Source: Ruminococcus sp. UBA4350 (GTDB lineage Bacteria > Bacillota > Clostridia > Oscillospirales > Ruminococcaceae). From it: 6,940 nt of DNA. Shown one piece after another: positions 1-4,232 of the stretch (position 1 is the first letter of the stretch; each line of letters starts with the position of its first letter). A program made the translations under genes and the position numbers. Location: the NCBI GenBank assembly GCA_002394125.1, contig DGSY01000187.1:1-6940 (forward strand). Direction: 5' to 3'. Below the pieces are notes generated by a model. The model had not been told where the DNA came from, searched no databases, and saw only the letters and a program-made list of their open reading frames with translations.

Positions 1-146
1 ATTCCTAAAGTTCTCCGGACACGAATATAAGCAGAATGAGATTTCCCCAGAATGTATAATAGGCGCGAACAGCGCCGTAACAGCGACGCATCTGATATGC
101 TTCGCGTTACGGCGCCGAAGGGAACCGGCTGCCGGCACTGCCGGCT
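1..146 (-). repeat. Intergenic repeat copy A, inverted relative to copy B
   Basis: Read on the minus strand, this stretch aligns with 3592-3738 on the plus strand along its whole length. A hand alignment gives roughly three-quarters identity with a single 1-nt indel; the weakest part is about 41-57. The outer end carries the family's terminal motif CGGAGAACTTTAG, seen here as its reverse complement at 5-17. The inner end contains a perfect small hairpin with an ACT loop on the plus strand (GCCGGC-ACT-GCCGGC, 131-145). The copy begins one base after the stop codon of the last operon gene and is cut by the window edge, so its true outer boundary is unknown. No coding potential is evident. What the element is (mobile, REP-like or an RNA) cannot be decided from this window. 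Confidence 0.8.
72..115. repeat. Strong imperfect palindrome within copy A
   Basis: A perfect 10-bp inverted repeat, GCGCCGTAAC (72-81) and GTTACGGCGC (106-115), encloses a further stem. Bases 83-86 pair with 102-105 and 88-91 pair with 97-100, leaving a 5-nt loop, one bulged base (82) and one mismatch (87/101). About 18 base pairs can form in 44 nt. No T-run follows on either strand, so it is not a standard intrinsic terminator. It could still stall or protect the 3' end of the operon transcript. In copy B the same position (3624-3667) keeps only part of the pairing. Confidence 0.75.
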
Positions 147-147
147 G

Positions 148-645
148 TTATCTGCTCCTTGTGAGCGCGTCAATAACGAAAATCACGGTCATGGCCGAAA
201 AGCCGATGCCCGACGCGATCAGAAACCAGAACTGCCATTTCTTCTTGCGGTCTTCATAGAGATAAACCGCCGTCGGACGCGCCGTGCCGTTATGCGGCTG
301 CATCTGCGCACTTTGCAGCAGGTCACCGCTGTACTGTGCCGCAGACTGTCCGCCGACAAATTCCTCATCACCCACTGCGCCGACCGGCACATAGAACGTG
401 ATGTCGCGCTGCTTTGCATATTTCTTCGCCTTTGAATTGTCTGTGCGGATCTTGTAATGCCGCCCGCCTGCTTCGGCGATGATCTCATAATATTTCCAGC
501 CCTCCTGCCCGCGCCAGCCGCGGTAGGTCTGGAAGGATACGACCTCGCCGTGCAGACATTCAGCATCCGACTGCTGCGCGATCAGCCGCTTGTAGTAGAA
601 TGCGCCGACAAAGCAGGCTGCCGCAAGAATGATCAGAATCAGCAT
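148..645 (-). CDS. Small two-segment membrane protein of unknown function, DUF3592-like
   Basis: A 165-residue protein. A hydrophobic N-terminal segment (about residues 2-18) begins at the start. A polar, beta-rich middle follows (about 30-130: GEVVSF, KYYEIIAEAGG, ITFYVPVG), then a second membrane segment (about 137-158) and a short basic C-terminus (LTRSR). A leading helix, a soluble domain with a 'GxVVS...YYxI' pattern and a trailing helix resemble the DUF3592 group; this is recalled similarity, not a proven match. The frame is open to an upstream ATG at 684, inside the preceding gene. The ATG at 645 is chosen because GGAGG lies 5 nt before it and the hydrophobic segment starts right there. 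The gene follows the GH3 lipoprotein gene after 11 bp and is last in the operon, so it may work at the envelope with that enzyme, but this is inference. The existence of the gene is secure; its function is unknown. Confidence 0.85.
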   Translation of the reverse strand: MLILIILAAACFVGAFYYKRLIAQQSDAECLHGEVVSFQTYRGWRGQEGWKYYEIIAEAGGRHYKIRTDNSKAKKYAKQRDITFYVPVGAVGDEEFVGGQSAAQYSGDLLQSAQMQPHNGTARPTAVYLYEDRKKKWQFWFLIASGIGFSAMTVIFVIDALTRSR

Positions 646-650
646 AATTT

Positions 651-655
651 CCTCC
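651..655 (-). promoter_or_regulatory. Shine-Dalgarno sequence deciding the start at 645
   Basis: On the minus strand GGAGG is followed by AAATT and then ATG at 645-643. This ideal 5-nt spacing favours the start at 645 over the in-frame upstream ATG at 684, which would overlap the GH3 gene by 28 bp. The site begins 2 nt beyond the GH3 stop codon. Confidence 0.9.
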
Positions 656-656
656 G

Positions 657-1859
657 TCAGATCAGTCCGAGCTTTCGCTTCCACGCGAGGATCCGCAGAA
701 CCGAATCATCGACCTGCTGGATCTTCAGCTTATATGTCTCGATCGCCTCTGTGATCGCCTCGACAGCGCCGTCAAAATCCGAATAGCAGATCATATCATT
801 GCCGGCGATGATCGCGGTCGCAGCGGGATTCTTCTGATGTGTAAAGGACGAAATCGCACCCATGCCGAGGTCATCGGAAATGATGACGCCGCGGAACAGC
901 AGCTCCTCGCGCAGGATCTTGTGAACATCAGGGGAAAGGGATGCAGGGCGGTCGGGATCCATGCACTCCACGATATTGTGCGAGACCATGACCGAATCGG
1001 CGCCCTCCTCGACACCGGCTTTGAACGGCAGAAAATCGTTCTTCTCGAACATATCCATCTCGCGCTTATCCCATGCCATGCCGTAATGCGTATCGCTGCT
1101 GCCGCCGTAGCCGGGGAAATGCTTGAGACAAGAGCCGAGATGCTCCGTATTCATCACGCCGATGACCGTGCGGATATATTCAGCCGTTTCCTTGGCATCG
1201 GTGCTGTAGCTGCGCGGATAAATGAAGTTGCCCTCCGCCTCCGGCACATCGCAGACCGGCGCGAGATTGACATTGATGCCGAGATCAAGCAGGAACTGCG
1301 CCTTCTCCTTTGTGTCATTTTCGATGCGCTTCAGCCCGCCCTGCTCATTGAGCGCACGCGGCGATTCAAAGGGCGTTTCGCGGAGATTTCCGTTCAGACT
1401 GACGCGGTTGACCGTGCCGCCCTCCTCATCCACGGAGATCAGCAGCGGGATATTCGCGCCGGACTGGAAGCTTTCAGTCATCGTGCGGACATCATCGGCG
1501 GACTTCCACTGGAACACCGGCGCGAACAGGCAGAGCCCGCCTGCGCCCTGCTCCGCAGCATATTTCGCAGAGAATTCATCCGAGCAGCTCACGAGAAGCA
1601 GCTGTCCGATCCGTTCCCGGAGCGTCATGGATGCGACCATCTCACGGAGATCCTCGTCGGCATCCGGCGTATAGACATCGGTGGTCGTAGTGGTCTCCGT
1701 TGTCGTTTCAGGCGTCGTTGTGCCGGTCGCATCCGGCGGCAGTTCAACGACGCGGTCTTCAAACATCGGCTCGATCGGCCGCCAGAGTCCGCAGCCGCAG
1801 AGCAGCGCCATGACCGCTGCCGGTATCATGAGCGCTGCAAATTTTAGTTTTCTCATCAT
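657..1859 (-). CDS. Glycoside hydrolase family 3 lipoprotein, NagZ-type beta-N-acetylhexosaminidase
   Basis: A 400-residue lipoprotein predicted to release terminal beta-linked GlcNAc outside the membrane, most likely from muropeptides during wall recycling or from other GlcNAc-containing glycans. The N-terminus has a lysine/arginine start, a hydrophobic core and a lipobox LCGC, with Cys23 the lipidated residue. A Thr-rich spacer (about 47-60) then leads to a single GH3 TIM-barrel domain (about 70-400). The family motifs are present: VDEEGG (143-148) for substrate binding; KHFPGYGG with D256 and H258, the Asp-His dyad typical of NagZ enzymes; and ISDDLGMGAI (327-336), where D329 is the expected nucleophile. 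Length fits single-domain NagZ homologues such as the Bacillus lipoprotein form, without the extra C-terminal domain some of these have. The start follows a modest GAAAGAG site 9 nt away; a second Met follows immediately. It lies 26 bp after the UPF0210 gene. Family assignment is firm; the natural substrate is inferred. Confidence 0.93.
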   Translation of the reverse strand: MMRKLKFAALMIPAAVMALLCGCGLWRPIEPMFEDRVVELPPDATGTTTPETTTETTTTTDVYTPDADEDLREMVASMTLRERIGQLLLVSCSDEFSAKYAAEQGAGGLCLFAPVFQWKSADDVRTMTESFQSGANIPLLISVDEEGGTVNRVSLNGNLRETPFESPRALNEQGGLKRIENDTKEKAQFLLDLGINVNLAPVCDVPEAEGNFIYPRSYSTDAKETAEYIRTVIGVMNTEHLGSCLKHFPGYGGSSDTHYGMAWDKREMDMFEKNDFLPFKAGVEEGADSVMVSHNIVECMDPDRPASLSPDVHKILREELLFRGVIISDDLGMGAISSFTHQKNPAATAIIAGNDMICYSDFDGAVEAITEAIETYKLKIQQVDDSVLRILAWKRKLGLI

Positions 1860-1885
1860 ATATCATGACTCTTTCGTTCACAGGA

Positions 1886-3244
1886 TCAGTTTTTGAGAGA
1901 CTGCATCGGCGCAGGGATCCGGCCGCCGCGCGCGATGAATTTATCCGCACTCTCACGCCGCACCGGCATGACAGGGCCGACACCGAACAGGCCGCCGAAA
2001 TCAAGCTGCTCGCCTTCCTTTTTGCCGATCGCAGGAATGACGCGGACAGCGGTCGTTTTGCTGTTGACCATGCCGATCGCGGCTTCATCCGCAATGATCG
2101 CGGAGATCGTCGAGGCAGGCGTATCGCCCGGCAGAACGATCATATCCAGACCGACCGAGCAGACCGCCGTCATCGCTTCGAGCTTTTCGATTGAAAGGAC
2201 ACCGGCATTCGCCGCGTCGATCATGCCCGCATCCTCGGAAACGGGAATGAATGCGCCGGAAAGACCGCCGACGCTGGAGGACGCCATGACGCCGCCCTTC
2301 TTTACGGCATCATTGAGCAGCGCGAGCGCCGCCGTCGTGCCGTGCATACCGCAGACGGAAAGTCCCATTCCTTCGAGGATATGCGCAACGGAGTCGCCGA
2401 CCGCCGGTGTCGGTGCCAGCGAGAGATCGACGATGCCGAACGGAACGCCGAGCATCTGTGAGGCTCGCGTACCGACAAGCTGTCCCATGCGGGTGATCTT
2501 GAATGCGGTGCGCTTGATGATATTAGCAAGCTCATCAATGGATGCATCGGGATATTTTTCGATCGCGGCGCGGACAACGCCGGGGCCGGAAACGCCGACA
2601 TGAACCTCACAGTCCGGCTCGCCGACACCGTGAAACGCACCCGCCATGAACGGATTATCCTCCGGCGCATTGCAGAGCACAACGAGCTTTGCCGGGCCGA
2701 AGCACTGCTGATCTGCGGTCAGCTCGGCAGATTCGCGGATGATCTCGCCCATGAGCCTGACGGCATCCATATTGATGCCTGCTTTGGTCGAGCCGACATT
2801 GACAGAGGCGCAGAGATTCTGCGTTTCTGCGAGTGCCTGCGGGATCGCACGGATCAGTGCTTCATCGCCGGCGGAGAAGCCCTTGTGAACGAGTGCGGAA
2901 AAGCCGCCGATGAAGTTGACGCCGGTCGCTTCGGCGGCACGCTGGAGCGTCCGCGCAAGCAGAACCGGATCGCCGCCGCGTGTTGCGGAAACGAGCATCG
3001 CCGCGGGCGTGATCGAGATGCGCTTATTGATGATCGGGATGCCGTATTCGGTCTCGATCTGCCGGCCGGTCTCAACGAGCTTTTCGGCGCGGCGTGTGAT
3101 TTTTTCATAGACGCGGTCACAGACGGTCTGCATATCTTCCGCGCAGCAGTCCAGCAGCGAGATGCCCATTGTGATCGTGCGAATATCGAGGCATTCGTCC
3201 TGGATCATGCGTATGGTTTCGAGAATATCAGAGGTATTGAGCAT
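1886..3244 (-). CDS. UPF0210 (DUF711) family protein, also called PFL family protein
   Basis: A 452-residue cytoplasmic protein that resembles the UPF0210/DUF711 family from end to end; the Streptococcus pneumoniae member has a solved structure but, to my knowledge, no assigned reaction. Recognisable blocks are FDIRT-like DIRTITMGISLLDC (20-33), INKRISITP (72-80), FIGGFSALVHKGF (111-123), SVNVGSTKAGINM (147-159), DNPFMAGAFHGVGE (196-209), VGVSGPGVV (216-224), FGIVDLSLAPTPAVGDSVA (269-287), GTTAALALLND (302-312), GGLSGAFIPVSED (326-338) and the closing RGGRIPAPMQSLKN. Despite the 'PFL' label I see no glycyl-radical motif (RVxGY type) near the C-terminus, so formate-lyase chemistry should not be assumed. 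GGAGG lies 6 nt before the ATG. It follows the ACT gene after 15 bp, a pairing common in Firmicutes, which suggests the two proteins work together. No truncation is seen. Confidence 0.95.
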   Translation of the reverse strand: MLNTSDILETIRMIQDECLDIRTITMGISLLDCCAEDMQTVCDRVYEKITRRAEKLVETGRQIETEYGIPIINKRISITPAAMLVSATRGGDPVLLARTLQRAAEATGVNFIGGFSALVHKGFSAGDEALIRAIPQALAETQNLCASVNVGSTKAGINMDAVRLMGEIIRESAELTADQQCFGPAKLVVLCNAPEDNPFMAGAFHGVGEPDCEVHVGVSGPGVVRAAIEKYPDASIDELANIIKRTAFKITRMGQLVGTRASQMLGVPFGIVDLSLAPTPAVGDSVAHILEGMGLSVCGMHGTTAALALLNDAVKKGGVMASSSVGGLSGAFIPVSEDAGMIDAANAGVLSIEKLEAMTAVCSVGLDMIVLPGDTPASTISAIIADEAAIGMVNSKTTAVRVIPAIGKKEGEQLDFGGLFGVGPVMPVRRESADKFIARGGRIPAPMQSLKN

Positions 3245-3259
3245 ATTGTTCCTCCCAGA

Positions 3260-3529
3260 TCAGATGCGGTGCATGGAGTTGAAAATATCTTCGTGCATAA
3301 TGTGGATCGAGAGACCCAGCTCCTTGCCGAGCGCGGTGAGCGCATCGGAGAGCTCGGAGAATTCGCAGCTCAGGCTCCGGATATCGACGAGCATGAACAT
3401 GGCAAAGAGATCCTGAAGGACGCTCTGCGTGACCTCCAGCACATTTGCATTGCGCGATGCACAGATGCCGCTGACTTTATGCAGAATACCGACAGTATCA
3501 TGGCCGATGACAGTGATAACAGCTTTCAT
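3260..3529 (-). CDS. ACT domain-containing protein, UPF0237 family
   Basis: An 89-residue protein consisting of one ACT domain (beta-alpha-beta-beta-alpha-beta). It opens MKAVITVIGHDTVGILHKVS, with the conserved Gly at the first strand-helix turn (G14) where ACT domains usually bind an amino acid at a dimer interface. It continues with a second strand, NANVLEVTQSVLQDLFAMFMLVDI, and a C-terminal helix and strand. ACT domains sense small ligands, typically amino acids, and pass the signal to a partner; the ligand here is unknown. This short, stand-alone UPF0237 form is usually found next to UPF0210, as here (15 bp gap). AAAGGAG lies 9 nt before the ATG. It is the first gene of the operon, about 28 nt downstream of the predicted transcription start. 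The length is normal for the family. Confidence 0.95.
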   Translation of the reverse strand: MKAVITVIGHDTVGILHKVSGICASRNANVLEVTQSVLQDLFAMFMLVDIRSLSCEFSELSDALTALGKELGLSIHIMHEDIFNSMHRI

Positions 3530-3563
3530 GTGAGAAAACTCCTTTCAAAACGCAGTTATCATT

Positions 3564-3592
3564 ATTATACCACAATTCCCCATAAAAAGCAA
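3564..3592 (-). promoter_or_regulatory. Sigma-A-type promoter of the ACT/UPF0210/GH3/membrane-protein operon
   Basis: On the minus strand a perfect -10 box TATAAT (3564-3569) is preceded by TGG, giving an extended -10. A weak -35 box TTGCTT (3587-3592) sits 17 bp upstream. Transcription should start near 3557, leaving a leader of about 28 nt before the ATG at 3529. The upstream edge of the -35 box coincides with the inner edge of repeat copy B. Confidence 0.8.
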
Positions 3593-3738
3593 GTCGGCAG
3601 GGCCGACAGCCGTTTCCCTACGGCGCCGTTTCGCGGAGCATACCAGTTTCGTCGCTGTTACGGCACTGATCGTGCCTATTGTTTGGTCTGGCTTTCATCC
3701 CATTCTGCGTCCATTCGCGTGTGGAGAACTTTAGGAAA
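3592..3738 (+). repeat. Intergenic repeat copy B
   Basis: The plus strand here matches the reverse complement of 1-146 without gaps except one inserted base near 3688-3699. Best conserved are TCGCTGTTACGGC (3652-3664) and the terminal GGAGAACTTTAGGAA (3723-3737). The copy starts at the -35 box of the leftward operon and runs directly into the next unit (3741-3838). The palindrome seen in copy A is degenerate here: about 7 of the 10 outer pairs remain. Long antisense reading frames cross it but show no family features. Confidence 0.8.
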
Positions 3739-3740
3739 TG

Positions 3741-3838
3741 CCAGCGGGGGCTCCCCGCCGGCGCTGATCGCGCCTATTTTACGGTCTGGCTTTCATTTTA
3801 TTCTGCTTTCGTTCGTTCCCGGAGAACTTTAGAGCATG
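3741..3838 (+). repeat. Third unit of the repeat family (partial copy C)
   Basis: From about 3760 this unit aligns without gaps with the second half of copy B (3662-3734). Shared blocks include GCTGATCG, GCCTATT, GGTCTGGCTTTCAT (3783-3796), ATTCTGC and CCGGAGAACTTTAG (3819-3832). It is preceded by a hairpin, GCGGGG-GCT-CCCCGC (3744-3758). After the terminal motif comes another hairpin, CCGGC-ACT-GCCGG (3842-3854). The first half of the unit found in copies A and B is missing, so this is a truncated tandem copy. Confidence 0.75.
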
Positions 3839-3893
3839 GCTCCGGCACTGCCGGCGGCCGTGCCTTTCGCAAGTGAAGATTTGATGAAGTGTT

Positions 3894-3928
3894 TGTGAAA
3901 TCAGCCGGATTGTCACACAGATTTCACA
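3894..3928. repeat. Perfect 9-bp inverted repeat with 17-nt spacer
   Basis: TGTGAAATC (3894-3902) and GATTTCACA (3920-3928) are exact reverse complements. The site ends 9 bp before a consensus TATAAT (3938-3943), so its right arm overlaps where a -35 box would be. This placement suits a two-armed operator for a dimeric regulator. It could also be an RNA hairpin or part of the surrounding repeat family. No T-run follows. No regulator is named. Confidence 0.5.
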
Positions 3929-3937
3929 GTCACCGGA

Positions 3938-4009
3938 TATAATGCCGACAGTACCCGCTCAGACCCGTGTGCGAAACATCGCACGCAGTGAGGATCTGCA
4001 GCGGGTACT
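3938..4009 (+). promoter_or_regulatory. Possible promoter and roughly 60-nt structured RNA hairpin
   Basis: A perfect TATAAT (3938-3943) would place a transcript start near 3950. Exactly there begins a long potential hairpin: AGTACCCGCT (3950-3959) pairs perfectly with AGCGGGTACT (4000-4009). Inside, CAGA (3960-3963) pairs with TCTG (3995-3998), and GTGTGCG (3967-3973) pairs with CGCACGC (3980-3986, one G-U pair) around the loop AAACAT. Against the promoter reading, the nearest -35-like TTGTCA (3910-3915) lies 22 bp away, which is too far for normal use. No clear terminator follows. It is recorded as a structured element with uncertain transcription. Confidence 0.4.
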
Positions 4010-4134
4010 TCCATTTTCGTTCGGAATACAACCTGACTATTATATTCGCTTCCGGAGAACTTTAGGAAATGGCTGCGGCACTGCCGCCGGGTACTTCCAT
4101 TTTCATCACAGCTGCGTTCGGAATACAATCTGAC
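4001..4134 (+). repeat. Two direct repeats upstream of the pectate lyase, with copy D of the terminal motif between them
   Basis: The block GGGTACTTCCATTTTC followed by CGTTCGGAATACAA(C/T)CTGAC occurs at 4003-4037 and again at 4089-4134. The second copy carries an 11-nt insertion (about 4105-4115) between its halves. Between the copies lies another CCGGAGAACTTTAGG (4052-4066), followed by the hairpin GCGGC-ACT-GCCGC (4075-4087). This places the stretch in the same repeat family as copies A to C. The second copy ends 22 bp before the -35 box of the pectate lyase promoter. Confidence 0.7.
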
Positions 4135-4156
4135 ATATTTTCGGCGCGATTTATCC

Positions 4157-4185
4157 TTGACGATTCGCGGCATATGTGATATCAT
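4157..4185 (+). promoter_or_regulatory. Sigma-A-type promoter of the pectate lyase gene
   Basis: TTGACG (4157-4162) matches the -35 consensus at 5 of 6 positions. After a 17-bp spacer comes TATCAT (4180-4185), 5 of 6 for the -10, preceded by TGA as an extended -10. The start should be near 4192, giving a leader of about 40 nt with AGGGGG (4219-4224) 8 nt before the ATG. An 8-bp palindrome TGATATCA (4177-4184) overlaps the -10 region; whether a regulator binds it is unknown. No obvious cre-like catabolite repression site was seen. Confidence 0.8.
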
Positions 4186-4232
4186 TATATACAGGCAAAA
4201 TGCCGCAGAAATATATTCAGGGGGAAAAATAA

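Noticed and set aside
126..147. Intrinsic terminator after the operon
   Set aside because: The hairpin at 131-145 follows the stop codon on the minus strand but is not followed by a T-run, so standard intrinsic termination is not supported.
52..435. 127-residue open frame on the plus strand
   Set aside because: Starts inside repeat copy A and overlaps the membrane-protein gene in antisense; no ribosome binding site and no recognisable domain.
646..684. Longer N-terminus (upstream ATG at 684) for the membrane protein
   Set aside because: It would overlap the GH3 gene and put a charged stretch before the membrane segment; the ATG at 645 has GGAGG at ideal spacing.
837..1847. 336-residue open frame on the plus strand
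   Set aside because: It lies wholly antisense to the GH3 gene, whose catalytic motifs are clear; the composition is Arg/Ala-rich with no recognisable domain. It is a by-product of biased third-codon positions.
1886..3244. True pyruvate formate-lyase
   Set aside because: Despite the 'PFL family' label, the C-terminal glycyl-radical motif and the paired active-site cysteines are not seen; the sequence fits UPF0210 instead.
2600..3832. 410-residue open frame on the plus strand
   Set aside because: Antisense to UPF0210 and ACT, then runs through the operon promoter and repeat units. No ribosome binding site or family features.
3592..4135. CRISPR array
   Set aside because: The repeats are degenerate, unequal in length and adjoin each other without unique spacers of constant size; no cas genes are present.
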